From the NCBI GenBank assembly GCA_036493735.1, contig DASXPH010000019.1, positions 62,001-126,000 on the forward strand: a stretch of DNA of 64,000 nt, given 5' to 3'. The translations under genes were made by a program, and so were the position numbers. Every line of letters starts with the position of its first letter. Positions within the stretch are counted from its first letter, which is position 1. The notes beneath the pieces were generated by a model. It was not told the DNA's origin, did no database searches, and was given only the letters and a program-made list of their open reading frames with translations. Origin of the DNA: AG2 sp036493735. GTDB taxonomy: Bacteria > Gemmatimonadota > Gemmatimonadetes > Gemmatimonadales > Gemmatimonadaceae. Shown here one piece after another: positions 17,946-26,980 of this stretch.

Positions 17946-19151
17946 TCATTCCAAGGAGCCCGCACGCGCGAGCGCTGCCGCGCCGCGTCCGATCACCTGC
18001 CCAGCCTCGACGTCAAATCGGTAGTGGAGGCCGCCATACATACGCGACAACCCGGTTATCGTGATGAGCGCTTCCAGTCGCTCACGCTCACTCGGAATCG
18101 CATCGCTCAGCGACGTCATCATCGCGCTGGTGATACAGGAGTGACCCGAGGGGTATGACGGGTGGTTCGGGAGCGGGACTACGAGTGTGATGCCGGGGCT
18201 CCCGGTTTCCGCGTTCGGTGGATCGGCTTGAGACGGACGGATGTACCAGTACGCGAACTTCGCATCGAAGCAGGCGATCAGTGCGTCGAACGCCGCCGCG
18301 TTCGCGTAGGCGAGGATGCGCGCTGCCTCACGCTCCGTGCGATGGTTCTCGTCGATGACCTGATCCGCGATGAGGTTGAGACTGCCGGCCGTGAAAGGCG
18401 CGGTCCCCCACGCATAGAACTGCGCGATCTGGATCTGCTCGTTCGTGCGCGTATCGGAGATTGCGCGAATCTCGTGCAACGCGTCGAGGAACGCTGGGGA
18501 TCCGAACGCAGGCGGTGGCGGGGGGCGTAGTTGATCGCTGCTGGTGAGGAAGAATGGCCGGACGCCGTAGAGCGCCCTAACGATTGCAACTCCCGGCGCG
18601 GATGTCCAATAGCCCGCTCCTACGGGCGGCACGCCGGGAGACAGGATAAAGTAGTTGTCGCTCTTCGACTGTGCGATAACGGTCAGGGCGACGGCGCGGC
18701 CGATGGCTTCGCCGGCACTGGCGACGTTGTTCATTTCGCCCGGCCATGACTCGAGCGTACGGTCAGCCTCCAACCAGCCTTGGATGGCGTCGACGTCGAG
18801 GGGAAAGAATTCGCTCAACATGGCCACCGATGCCCCGTTCACCGCTGCGCTCACCGAAGGGTGCATCGCACCCGCTTTATCGTTCTCGGCGGCGAGCACA
18901 GCACGATATTGTGCGATCGAGAGATAGGTGAGCATTCGGCTCGTCCACGCTTGGGCGTTGCCGGGCGCGTGGATCAGCAACTCGGTCGCGCGATGGTTCC
19001 ATCTCGTGCTGGCAGTCACGTCCCAGAACTTGACCGCGCTAAACTGCGGCGGCTCGGGCGCGCGAGTCACTTCCGTCGGCCGGTCGGCACAACTCCAGGA
19101 CGCGACCGCAACGAGAAGAGCCCAGCTGGCAGTACATGTTCTCGTGGTCAT
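17946..19151 (-). CDS. vanadium-dependent haloperoxidase-like (PAP2 superfamily) exported protein
   Basis: A 401-residue exported member of the vanadium chloroperoxidase/PAP2 superfamily. The full three-part signature is visible: K-x6-RP (KFAYWYIRP, K about 298), PSGH (PSYPSGHSC, about 334-337), and SR-x5-H-x3-D (SRMYGGLHYRFD, about 369-380). In the family the last His coordinates vanadate or becomes the phospho-His of phosphatases. The leader ALLVAVASWSCADRP may be a lipobox, though a poor one. Upstream helices (AWTSRMLTYLSIAQYRAVL, and LTVIAQSKSDNY) match bacterial VCPO-like proteins. Haloperoxidase or phosphatase activity cannot be separated by sequence alone. It is divergent from a SARP-like regulator. 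Confidence 0.85.
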   Translation of the reverse strand: MTTRTCTASWALLVAVASWSCADRPTEVTRAPEPPQFSAVKFWDVTASTRWNHRATELLIHAPGNAQAWTSRMLTYLSIAQYRAVLAAENDKAGAMHPSVSAAVNGASVAMLSEFFPLDVDAIQGWLEADRTLESWPGEMNNVASAGEAIGRAVALTVIAQSKSDNYFILSPGVPPVGAGYWTSAPGVAIVRALYGVRPFFLTSSDQLRPPPPPAFGSPAFLDALHEIRAISDTRTNEQIQIAQFYAWGTAPFTAGSLNLIADQVIDENHRTEREAARILAYANAAAFDALIACFDAKFAYWYIRPSQADPPNAETGSPGITLVVPLPNHPSYPSGHSCITSAMMTSLSDAIPSERERLEALITITGLSRMYGGLHYRFDVEAGQVIGRGAAALARAGSLE

Positions 19152-19263
19152 TTTCCCATCTTTGTAAGGAGTTCGGCGCAGCCGTCGGCAGTCCGCAACG
19201 TCGCTTCGAGCGTTAGGCCCGCATTCGTTGATGCCAAGCTTCCGCGGCAACGCTCAGCCCGTG

Positions 19264-19294
19264 CTCAGAGTTGGATCAGCGTTCACTCAGAGTT
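19264..19294. promoter_or_regulatory. 22-bp-spaced direct repeats in divergent promoter
   Basis: CTCAGAGTT occurs at 19264-19272 and again at 19286-19294, exactly 22 bp apart on the same face of the helix. Both lie between the haloperoxidase-like gene and a BTAD regulator. SARP proteins characteristically bind direct repeats spaced by about one or two helical turns. Inferred operator. Confidence 0.4.
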
Positions 19295-19346
19295 CGGTCG
19301 CGCCGGTCTTTCTTGATGGATCAGGGCCAGCGACCTAGGTTAGGTC

Positions 19347-21278
19347 GTGCCTTCGCCCCCTAACGCCACACTCGCGTCGCCACGACTCCGGCTCCGGACG
19401 TTCGGAACGCTCCGTCTCGTCGGAACGGCGGACAACACGGTGCTTGGGGATCAGGGACACCAGCGGCGCAGACTGGCGCTCCTCGCCGTGCTCGCGGTGT
19501 CCGGCGAACAGGGGCGCAGCCGAGATCAACTGCTGGGGCTATTCTGGCCGGAAGTGTCGCAGACCCGCGCCCGGCATTCGCTCGAGCAACTGCTCTACGC
19601 CATTAGAACATCGCTGGACGAAGACGTCTTCGAGGGGGTGAATCCGCTGCGCCTGAACGCCGCATGCATCGAGAGCGATGTCGGTAGCTTCGCGGAGGCG
19701 TTGGCGCGCGGAGAGCTGGAGGCAGCGGTCGCGATGCATGTGGGCCAATTCCTTGAAGGGTTCTATCTTCGCGATGCGCCGGCATTCGAGCAGTGGATGG
19801 ATGCCGAGCGCGGTCGCATCGCGCGCAGCTACACCGACGCGCTGGAGCGACTCGCGAAGAAGTCACAGGATGCTAACGACCTCGCAGCTGCCGCGTGGTG
19901 GCATCAGAAGCTGATCGACGCCGATCCGCTCAGCAGCAAGTATGCGGTTGGCCTGATTCGCGCGCTGGTCAGCGCAGGTGATCACGCATCCGCGCTGAAG
20001 TACGCGGAACGATACGAAGTACTACTGCGGCAGGAGCTCGGAACGAGCGTCGGCCCGGAGATGGCGCGGGTGGTTGATGAAGTCCGCGCGCGCGCGAAAA
20101 CCAGGTCGGTGGTCGCTCGCGATAGCTCCCCGCCGGCGAAGATCACGGGCACGATCGCTGAGTCTGAGTCGGCGCCGAGCGATTCGGCGTCCCATCAGAG
20201 CGAGCAGCCGGAGCGTCGAGCTCGCACGCGACGACGTAAAACTGCTCTATATGGCTTCGCCGCGCTGGCGCTGGCGGCGCTGATCGCTGCTTCATGGCTG
20301 CGACCACGAGTTCGCACTGTGGCCGCGCTGCGCCACACGACGCGGAATATCGCCGCGTATGAGCTGTACATCCGCGGCAGCGACCCCGCGCTTTTCCGAA
20401 GCGACAGCGGTCTACGGCTGGGTCTCGAGACCATGCAGAATGCCATCGCGCTCGATTCGACATACGCGGCCGCCTATGCCGGAATGGCGCCGATGTATAT
20501 CCAGCTCCTCCTGGGCCAGCGCACACGGACCTCGACTGACGAGCTTTTCGCGCTCGCCAAGCAGTCGGCGTTGAAGGCGGTCGCCCTGGATGATTCGCTG
20601 GCCGAAGCACACAGAGCACTCGGCGTGGTGTTGATGGTCCGATACAATCTCGCCGCGGCTGAGAAAGAGTTGAAGCTCGCCGCCGCTCTCGATCCGGCCA
20701 ATAGTCGCGCGCATAACGAGTTGTCCACGCTTTATAAATGGGAGGAACGACCAGCCGACGCCCTGGCCGAGGCAACTCTCGCGGTCGAAAACGAGCCTCT
20801 TTCGCCTCACGCTCAGATTGAACTCGCGCGGACATTGTGCTTCAACGGCCAGTATGCGGAGGGGTTGGCGCGACTGAAGCAGCTCGAAGCCGTTCGTCCA
20901 CCGCTGCTTCGCATCCCGTTGTACACGGGATTGTGCGACGCGATGAAGCAGGACTGGCCAGCCGCCATCGCGGCAATGCGTCGCTCCGGGGAAAATCGCG
21001 GACGCGGGTTTCTGGGATATGCGATTGCGCGCTCGGGGCAGCGTCAGGATGCCCTCGGCATCCTGGCGGAGCTCGAAGATCATGTGGCGCGCACCAATCA
21101 GGGCGCGTTCGAGGTTGCGGTCCTGCATGCCGGCTTGGGCGATCGTGATCGAGCGTTCGAGTGGCTCGATCGGTCGAAGGAAGACCTCTCGCTCTCCGAG
21201 AACATCATGCTGCCGGTGTTCGACGATCTGCACGCGGACCCACGGTTCGCGCGGTTGCGCACCTGGCTCCGACGTTAG
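19347..21278 (+). CDS. SARP/BTAD-type regulator with transmembrane segment and TPRs
   Basis: A 643-residue protein. Residues about 12-110 form an OmpR-like winged helix as in SARP activators (LRLRTFGTLRLVG, RRRLALLAVLAVSGEQGRSR, LLGLFWPEVSQTRARHSLEQ). About 115-245 is the bacterial transcriptional activation domain (FLEGFYLRDAPAFEQWMDAE, LRQELGTSVGPEM). A single membrane segment follows near 298-318 (ALYGFAALALAALIAASWL), and the C-terminal half is TPR-like (DSTYAAAYAGMAPMYIQL, SLAEAHRALGVVLMVRYNLA, LDPANSRAHNELSTLYKWEE). It starts at GTG 19347; a CGACCTAGGTTAGG stretch lies just upstream. The membrane anchor suggests a one-component, CadC-like sensor with DNA-binding head and TPR sensor on opposite sides of the membrane. 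It likely regulates the divergent haloperoxidase-like gene. Confidence 0.87.
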   Translation: MPSPPNATLASPRLRLRTFGTLRLVGTADNTVLGDQGHQRRRLALLAVLAVSGEQGRSRDQLLGLFWPEVSQTRARHSLEQLLYAIRTSLDEDVFEGVNPLRLNAACIESDVGSFAEALARGELEAAVAMHVGQFLEGFYLRDAPAFEQWMDAERGRIARSYTDALERLAKKSQDANDLAAAAWWHQKLIDADPLSSKYAVGLIRALVSAGDHASALKYAERYEVLLRQELGTSVGPEMARVVDEVRARAKTRSVVARDSSPPAKITGTIAESESAPSDSASHQSEQPERRARTRRRKTALYGFAALALAALIAASWLRPRVRTVAALRHTTRNIAAYELYIRGSDPALFRSDSGLRLGLETMQNAIALDSTYAAAYAGMAPMYIQLLLGQRTRTSTDELFALAKQSALKAVALDDSLAEAHRALGVVLMVRYNLAAAEKELKLAAALDPANSRAHNELSTLYKWEERPADALAEATLAVENEPLSPHAQIELARTLCFNGQYAEGLARLKQLEAVRPPLLRIPLYTGLCDAMKQDWPAAIAAMRRSGENRGRGFLGYAIARSGQRQDALGILAELEDHVARTNQGAFEVAVLHAGLGDRDRAFEWLDRSKEDLSLSENIMLPVFDDLHADPRFARLRTWLRR

Positions 21279-21322
21279 AATCCACTCATAAAGCTCGACC
21301 AGAGCGGCGTCCCGATGTGAGT

Positions 21323-21718
21323 TCAGCGTTCCTCATCGCATACGTCGCAGCTGTCTAGACCGAGCCACGCACACGCGTCTCGAAAGGTGCGAAACGTTCG
21401 ATACTTCCGCGCGCCGCGATCAGCCCAATGCTCGAACATCCGGAGCTCCCCGAAGGTCGACTCATACGGCGCGACGAACGCGCATCGCGAGGGTGGCCAC
21501 CCACGTTCTCGAGCCGCAATCGCTAATTCGCGCAAATCCTCGGGCGAGAGATCGACGCTTCCATACCGCATGTCGACAATCGTGTCGTAGCGCAGAACCT
21601 GTCGCGGATCATCTTCCAGGTCGCGACGATGATCAATGATCTCTTGCTTCGTGACGGGGCCGAGGTAGCTGATGTTCACGAGCTGCCGCGCGGAATCGAT
21701 CGAGTACTCAATCGGCAT
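21323..21718 (-). CDS. hypothetical protein, STAS/SpoIIAA-like
   Basis: A 131-residue cytoplasmic protein with an alternating strand/helix pattern: IEYSIDSARQLVNISYLGP, VTKQEIIDHRRDLEDD, YDTIVDMRYGSVDLSPED, CAFVAPYESTFGELRMFE, then the C-terminal helix FRTFRDACAWLGL. This layout matches small SpoIIAA/STAS-like proteins common in soil bacteria. The frame extends to ATG 21763, but the conserved part begins at 21718. No signal peptide. Function unknown. Confidence 0.7.
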   Translation of the reverse strand: MPIEYSIDSARQLVNISYLGPVTKQEIIDHRRDLEDDPRQVLRYDTIVDMRYGSVDLSPEDLRELAIAARERGWPPSRCAFVAPYESTFGELRMFEHWADRGARKYRTFRTFRDACAWLGLDSCDVCDEER

Positions 21719-21763
21719 CGGACAGCCCGCGATGGATAGGCGCGGTCGGTTGACTTGCCGCAT

Positions 21764-22317
21764 ATAGTCCGGCCGCGTGGGAGCCAGGTATCAGCGGCGG
21801 CAAACGGCCCAAGAAGCGTTCAATGTCGCTGGAGTTTGCACCGTAGAGCGTGCTCATTCAGTTGCCTTTCCGTGCCATCAACTCGTCGTCGTCGAGACCA
21901 CACCGGGTGGCGGGACAGTTCCGCACGCGTTGAACCAAATAAGCTTGGGCAGTCGAAGCAAGCCGCGCCCGTGACAGGGCTCTTGCTCGCGATGGCTGCT
22001 GAGGGATGGCTGCTGCCGTACAGCTTGTGAACAGTGCGCATTTACTGGACGCTTGTTCGCGTGAGGCGGTATGGCACCAAATGTCCGACTCTGCGATTTG
22101 CGAGAGCTGTTGCGCAATGCCTCGACAGTGCCGCTCATGAATGAATTCTCATGTTCCGCTAAGTGACAGTCTCCCATGCACGTAGCGCTGCGGAATACTC
22201 GGCGGCCCATGCATTGCCTTCTTCACCGCCGCACAGGGCCGCCTGTTGTTAGGCGCGCCTCTCGAGAGCCGTCGTGCTGTCGAGAATCGGTCACCTCCAC
22301 CCTTACCGACTCTCCCC
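21764..22317. other. non-coding interval before pilin
   Basis: About 550 nt with no convincing gene on either strand. It contains an isolated GTTAGGC motif near 22248. No ribosome-binding site precedes the pilin, whose transcript may be leaderless or start within this gap. Confidence 0.5.
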
Positions 22318-22725
22318 ATGCTGAAGGTTTTTCCGCCCCGAAAGGGCTTTACGCTCATCGAGCTGCTCATCGTGGTCGTCATCATCGGCATTCTGGCCGC
22401 GATCGCGATTCCGAAATTCGCCAACTCTAAGAACAAGGCGTACGTCACGGCGATGAAGTCCGACCTGCGCAACCTCGTCACCGCCGAGGAAGCGTTCTTC
22501 TCGGATTCGACGTACTACACCGACGCGACGAACCTGATCACGCGCAACACGTATAAGAACTCGTCAGGCGTCGGCGTGCCGGCGGTGACGACGGGTGCCG
22601 GCTTCTGGTCGGCAACGGTGACCCACAGTCAGCTCACGGGTGCCACCTGCGGTATCGGCGTGAACACCACGAACCCGATCATCACGACGGCAGGCGACGG
22701 TGAACCGAGCTGCTACGTCCCCTGA
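22318..22725 (+). CDS. type IV pilin (major pilin-like)
   Basis: A 135-residue prepilin. A short basic leader (LKVFPPRKG) is followed by the class III cleavage and methylation motif G-FTLIELLIVVVIIGILAAI, including Glu5 of the mature protein. The globular domain continues KFANSKNKAYVTAMKSDLRN, then LVTAEEAFFSDSTYYTD, and ends with two cysteines (ATCGIG and EPSCYVP) that likely form the D-region disulfide. PilD would process it. The pilus machinery is not encoded in this window. The start is ATG 22318; a longer in-frame extension to 22246 is not leader-like. Confidence 0.93.
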   Translation: MLKVFPPRKGFTLIELLIVVVIIGILAAIAIPKFANSKNKAYVTAMKSDLRNLVTAEEAFFSDSTYYTDATNLITRNTYKNSSGVGVPAVTTGAGFWSATVTHSQLTGATCGIGVNTTNPIITTAGDGEPSCYVP

Positions 22726-22748
22726 TTCGCGGTCGTAAAGTGTAGCCT

Positions 22749-22787
22749 GATCCGGAATCATCCGCTTGCCGCGGGTGGTTCCGGATC
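22749..22787. terminator. long hairpin after pilin gene
   Basis: A 17-bp stem (GATCCGGAATCATCCGC pairing with 22771-22787, with two G-T wobbles) and a 5-nt loop, 24 nt past the pilin stop. There is no U-tract. It may terminate transcription or stabilise the abundant pilin mRNA 3' end. Confidence 0.55.
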
Positions 22788-22939
22788 GTGGCGTTATGAG
22801 CGCGCAGGATCAGCTATCCGCAGCGTCGGTCTCTCGAATGTGATCTGGCGCACACCGATGGCGCCTTTGGCCGGCGACACCGGAAGATAAATCCACTCAA
22901 GCTGTTGCGAATGAGTGCTGTCCCAGCTCTGTTCATGGG

Positions 22940-23176
22940 ATGGGCGAGGCGCGACGATTATCGAATCTGCAGGCAGCGCAGCTGACGGGAAGAAGCCTCA
23001 ACGCCGACGACCGATCGTGGCTCGTGTATGAGCTGCCGTCGGGCGCGTTCGATCGGCGCAGCACGCCGACGCTCATCTTCGAATGCGAGGGGCTCATCCG
23101 ACGGGTGAGAAACTATCCGCCGGAGTGGCGTGATCTGAGCGACGACGAGCTACTGAAGCTGAGCTGGAGCATCTGA
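22940..23176 (+). CDS. small hypothetical protein (WLVYE / DDELL motif)
   Basis: A 78-residue protein. It contains DDRSWLVYELPSGAFDRR, TLIFECEGLIRRVRNYPPEW and a C-terminal acidic helix LSDDELLKLSW. The same order (WLAFE, hydrophobic strand, W then SDAELRAW) is seen in the protein at 23911, so the two are probably distant paralogs. No signal or membrane segment. It is first of a tight same-strand cluster (next start 6 nt after its stop). Function unknown. Confidence 0.65.
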   Translation: MGEARRLSNLQAAQLTGRSLNADDRSWLVYELPSGAFDRRSTPTLIFECEGLIRRVRNYPPEWRDLSDDELLKLSWSI

Positions 23177-23181
23177 GCTCG

Positions 23182-23760
23182 ATGGGGCGCGAAGCCCTAA
23201 CGCGAGGGAGGACGGACGACGGACGACGGCGAAAAAGCAATTCGACGCGCCACGCGCTCAGCTGGCGATCGGATTCGACGGCCCCGTCGCGGGTCATCGC
23301 GCGCATTAAATTTGCAGGGGCTGCTCCGGTGCTTCCTTCGGCGAGTCGCTCTCCTTCCCGCGCATTGCCGCTCCCGTCCGACGATCCTTTCATCGACGCC
23401 ATTGCCCAGCGCATTCGCGCTGTCACGGCGCGATTACCCCGCGCATGGCTCGACATACTCGCCGAGATGCTCCGTGTTCCGGCGGGTGACTTTCGCGTCT
23501 TCATCGAGGAACCGGGTCGTCGGATCGATACGACTTTCCTCATCGAGGTCGTCGCGGCGCTGGTGCAGGAATACGCTGTTGACCCCCAGTGGTTGCTGAG
23601 CGGCGAGTACGATTATGGCACGCATCGCGATGCACTGCTCCTCGGTGAAGACCGAAGCCCGCGCGGCGGGCGGGTGTTACGCGAGTTCGTCGGCGACCTG
23701 TTTCGCCGATTGCGCGACCGGCCGCGCGACCTGACCTCCCTTCCACCGTCAAACGAGTGA
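23182..23760 (+). CDS. hypothetical protein with degenerate HTH-like core
   Basis: A 192-codon frame of unrecognised family. The N-terminal 60 residues are low-complexity Arg/Ser and may be untranslated. GTG near 23329 (VLPSASRSPSRALPL) is an alternative start. The core DPFIDAIAQRIRAVTARLP, then WLDILAEMLRVPAGDFRVFI and VDPQWLLSGEYDYGTHRDAL is helical; the phrase VDPQWLLSGEYD resembles the segment after the recognition helix of XRE-type repressors (typically WLLTGE). A phage-repressor-like or partner-binding role is only a guess. Confidence 0.55.
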   Translation: MGREALTRGRTDDGRRRKSNSTRHALSWRSDSTAPSRVIARIKFAGAAPVLPSASRSPSRALPLPSDDPFIDAIAQRIRAVTARLPRAWLDILAEMLRVPAGDFRVFIEEPGRRIDTTFLIEVVAALVQEYAVDPQWLLSGEYDYGTHRDALLLGEDRSPRGGRVLREFVGDLFRRLRDRPRDLTSLPPSNE

Positions 23761-23777
23761 GGCGCCCCATCCCCATC

Positions 23778-23906
23778 ATGAGCGAGGCCGAGATGCGATT
23801 TCTGGCGCTCGATGCGAAGGCTATCCCGACGATGGAAGCGTTGAAGCGCACCCCACTCGCGGAGTTGACGGCGATGATGCAGTCAGCGCGGCCGTTCGAC
23901 CGTTAG
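23778..23906 (+). CDS. 42-residue hypothetical protein
   Basis: A short frame ATG 23778 to TAG 23906 encoding an amphipathic peptide (SEAEMRFLALDAKAIPTMEA, LKRTPLAELTAMMQSARPFD). It fits snugly between neighbours: 17 nt after the preceding stop and 4 nt before the GTG of the next gene, with GC3-rich codons. Its stop codon lies inside a CGTTAGG motif. It is likely translated as part of the four-gene cluster. Function unknown. Confidence 0.5.
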   Translation: MSEAEMRFLALDAKAIPTMEALKRTPLAELTAMMQSARPFDR

Positions 23907-23910
23907 GCAC

Positions 23911-24234
23911 GTGGCCCTGCGCGAGTTCGCCGATGCGGAGGGGCGACACTGGAGTGTCTGGGACGTCCACCCGACGCTGGCGGAGCGGCGCCACCAGAAC
24001 GCCGGACCGCCGCCAGGTATCCGCGAACGTCGGCGCTTTGTCGAAGCGCGGACGCGGGTGTCCGTGCGCATGGCACACGGATGGTTGGCGTTCGAGGCGA
24101 GCGATGGAGAACGCAGACGCCTGGCGCCGATCCCTGACGTTCCGAAAGGTTGGGCGCGGGCTTCCGATGCCGAGCTCCGCGCCTGGTGCGCCCAGGCCGA
24201 GCCCGCGCCACCGGTGCGCCGATTGATCGAGTGA
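23911..24234 (+). CDS. small hypothetical protein (VWDV / DAEL motif)
   Basis: A 107-residue protein starting at GTG 23911, 4 nt after the previous stop. It opens ALREFADAEGRHWSVWDVHP and TLAERRHQ, has a strand-rich middle (RVSVRMAHGWLAFEASDGER) and ends with ASDAELRAWCAQAEP. This is a recurrent type of short protein in Gemmatimonadota as far as I recall; it has no known function. It is convergent with the next ADOP permease (25-nt gap). Confidence 0.65.
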   Translation: MALREFADAEGRHWSVWDVHPTLAERRHQNAGPPPGIRERRRFVEARTRVSVRMAHGWLAFEASDGERRRLAPIPDVPKGWARASDAELRAWCAQAEPAPPVRRLIE

Positions 24235-24259
24235 GTACACCGGGGCGACGAAACAGACA

Positions 24260-26980
24260 TCAGGAACGAATCGCCGTTAACGGATCGATTCTCGCCGCGC
24301 GCCGAGCTGGTAGCCAGCTCGCCAGCACCGCGACGCCGAGCAGCACTGCCGACGCGCCGGCGATTGCGATGGGGTCGAACGGCGCGATATCGAACAGGAC
24401 GGAGCGCATCACCCTGGTGAACGCGAACGCGCCGACGAGGCCGATCGCGGCGCCGATCGCGGCGAGCCGCGCTCCATCCGCGACGACGAGACCGAGCACG
24501 TTCGCCGGCGTGGCGCCGATCGCCAGTCGAATGCCGATTTCGCGCGTGCGTTGCACGACTGCGTACGCGATCAGCCCGTAAATGCCCACCGCTGCAAGCA
24601 CGAGCGCCAGCACCGCGAATGCTCCGAGCAGCAGCGTATTGAACGTCCGCTCGGCGAGCGAAATGCTGACGATGTTGCTGAGCGGTTGCAGGCCGACGAG
24701 CGGCAACTCCGGATCGAGCTCGTGAATCGTGCGACGCATCTCGTTCATTGTTCGACCGACGTCGGCGTCGGTGCGCACAACGTACGAGGCGGTGCGCATG
24801 AGCCCCTGGATCATTGATGTGTCGGTCTCGAGTGCCGGGAAGAACGCTTCCGGCAGCACTGGCTTGTCGATGCCCGACTCGCGCACGTCCGGAACGACGC
24901 CAACAATCGTGAGCCACGGCGTCGGCGCACTCAGCCCGCCGGATTTCAACCGGCGGCCGATGGCGCTGCCGCTGCCAAAAAATTGCCGTGCGAGCGTGGC
25001 GTTCACGACAACCACCATTGGCGCGCTTGCAGCGTCGCTCGCCGTGATCGGCCGTCCGTCGAGCATGCGAATCCCCATCGCATCGAAGTACTGAGGGTAC
25101 ACGATCTCGCCGGCGCAGATGGGGGTCGTCGCTGACGTTTGCCCTTCGTGTGCGAGAGCGAATTGCACGCGGGTATCCCCCATCGGCACCTCGTTCGTCG
25201 CCGACACGGCGCGCACGCCGGGAATCTCGCCCAGCCGTGCGATGATGCGCTGCTCGAATTGGATAATGTGGCCGGCGCTTGGGTAGTGCGTCGGTGACAA
25301 TCCGACACGAACCGTCACTGCATGATCGGCAACAAAGCCTGGCTGAACGCCGCGCACGCGAAGGAAGCTGCGCACCATGAGGCCGGCCAGCGCCGCGAGC
25401 ATCAAGGCCAACGCGACCTCGGCAACCACAAGCATCTGACGGGCGCTTCGACGGCTCCGACCCCCGGTAGCCGAGCGGGAATCATCGCGCAACGCCGCGC
25501 CCAGCGCGCCGCGCTCGGGCACGAGCGCCGGCACGATGGAGAAGGCCAGCGTCGTCAGCGCGACGATTGCGCCCGTTACCGCGAGGACGCCGCCGTCCGC
25601 TGTCGGAAGATAGTGCTCGAGCAGCTCGTGAGGAGCGTGCGCGGCGAGCGCCCTCGCGCCCCAGACCGCGAATGCCAACCCGAGCGCGCTGCCGATCGCG
25701 ACGAGCACCAGACTCTCCGCGAGGAACTGTTGCACGAGCCGGCCCCGCGACGCTCCGAGCGCCTGACGAACCGCGATCTCGCGCCGCCGGTCTGCGACCC
25801 GTGCGATGAGCAAGCTACAAACATTGATGCATGCGATGAGCAGCACGGCACCGACCGCACCGAGCAAGATGAGCAGTGGCCCACGCACGTCCTTCACCGC
25901 GCGGTCACGCAATGGAAACACGTCGGCCAGCATGGACCAGTCTTGCGGGTAGTACCCGGGGTGCGCCGCAGCTAATCCCTTCGCGACTCCATTGACGACC
26001 ACGCGCGCGTCGCTGGAGCTGACGCCGTCTGCGAGCCGCGCGAGAAAGAAGGTGTTGAACGAGTTGGCGCGCTGCTTGTCGTCGGCGGAGGTGAGGCGCA
26101 TGAGCAGAAATAGCTCCGCCGGCTGCCCGAGGTCCCCGCCGAGCGGGAACTGAAAGCTTGGCGCCGCGACGCCGATGACTGTCGTCGGCTTGCCGTCCAC
26201 GTCGATCGACTTGCCGACAATCGAAGGGTCCGATCGATAGCGGCGGCGCCAGAGCGCGTCGCTCAGCACCGCGACATCGGGGCTCGAGCCCAATGTGTCG
26301 CTCGCCGTGAAACCGCGACCGCGGCGTGGCGAGACACCGAGCACGTCGAAGAGTGCGGCAGACGCTCGAATGCCGTTGACATGCTCGGGCTCACCATCGC
26401 CCGTGAGCGAGACCGCTCCAATCTCGTAGATGGCCCATCGCGAAAACGTTCGGCCTACCAGCTTGGCGTAGTCGGAGTATTCGCCGCGCGAAATGACGCC
26501 GAAGTTGTCTGGCCCGAAGTGCGGGAGTTTCTCCCCGACAAGCACGAGGCGATTGGGGTCGTGAAAGGGCAGCGGCCGAAAGAGCACGGCGTCGACCACG
26601 CTGAAGATCGAGGTATTCGCGCCGATGCCAAGCGCGAAACACAGCACCGCCGCGGCGGTGAGCGCGGGCGTGCGCCGTAGCTGCCGCGCCGCGTAACGCA
26701 CGTCAGTGGTCAACGTCTGCAGCGTGTCGAGCATTGTCCGCTCCCGCGTCCACTGGCAATCGATCTGCGCGCACTGGTCACGAACGCGCGCGAGGTTTCC
26801 GAATCGTCTTGTCGCTTCGGCCAGCGCGGCCTCGTGGGTGAGACCGGCGGCGACATATTCATCGACGCGCGCGTCGAAGTGGAATCGGAGCTCGTCATCG
26901 AGGTCGCGCTCCGCGTTATGGCCCCAGAAGCGCAGATAGCGGCGCCACGTCGGATCCTGCGTCGGCCTCACTTCGCCCAA
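24260..26980 (-). CDS. ADOP-family permease with prefix domain
   Basis: A 906-residue duplicated orphan permease. The prefix domain covers about residues 10-80 (TWRRYLRFWGHNAERDLDDE, then AALAEATRRFGNLARVRDQC), followed by DVRYAARQLRRTPALTAAAV and two MacB-core/FtsX units, ending LPARRAARIDPLTAIRS. It starts at TTG 26980 and overlaps the end of the upstream padR by 13 nt, so it is translationally coupled. As for the other copies, no ATPase is encoded nearby. Confidence 0.94.
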   Translation of the reverse strand: MGEVRPTQDPTWRRYLRFWGHNAERDLDDELRFHFDARVDEYVAAGLTHEAALAEATRRFGNLARVRDQCAQIDCQWTRERTMLDTLQTLTTDVRYAARQLRRTPALTAAAVLCFALGIGANTSIFSVVDAVLFRPLPFHDPNRLVLVGEKLPHFGPDNFGVISRGEYSDYAKLVGRTFSRWAIYEIGAVSLTGDGEPEHVNGIRASAALFDVLGVSPRRGRGFTASDTLGSSPDVAVLSDALWRRRYRSDPSIVGKSIDVDGKPTTVIGVAAPSFQFPLGGDLGQPAELFLLMRLTSADDKQRANSFNTFFLARLADGVSSSDARVVVNGVAKGLAAAHPGYYPQDWSMLADVFPLRDRAVKDVRGPLLILLGAVGAVLLIACINVCSLLIARVADRRREIAVRQALGASRGRLVQQFLAESLVLVAIGSALGLAFAVWGARALAAHAPHELLEHYLPTADGGVLAVTGAIVALTTLAFSIVPALVPERGALGAALRDDSRSATGGRSRRSARQMLVVAEVALALMLAALAGLMVRSFLRVRGVQPGFVADHAVTVRVGLSPTHYPSAGHIIQFEQRIIARLGEIPGVRAVSATNEVPMGDTRVQFALAHEGQTSATTPICAGEIVYPQYFDAMGIRMLDGRPITASDAASAPMVVVVNATLARQFFGSGSAIGRRLKSGGLSAPTPWLTIVGVVPDVRESGIDKPVLPEAFFPALETDTSMIQGLMRTASYVVRTDADVGRTMNEMRRTIHELDPELPLVGLQPLSNIVSISLAERTFNTLLLGAFAVLALVLAAVGIYGLIAYAVVQRTREIGIRLAIGATPANVLGLVVADGARLAAIGAAIGLVGAFAFTRVMRSVLFDIAPFDPIAIAGASAVLLGVAVLASWLPARRAARIDPLTAIRS

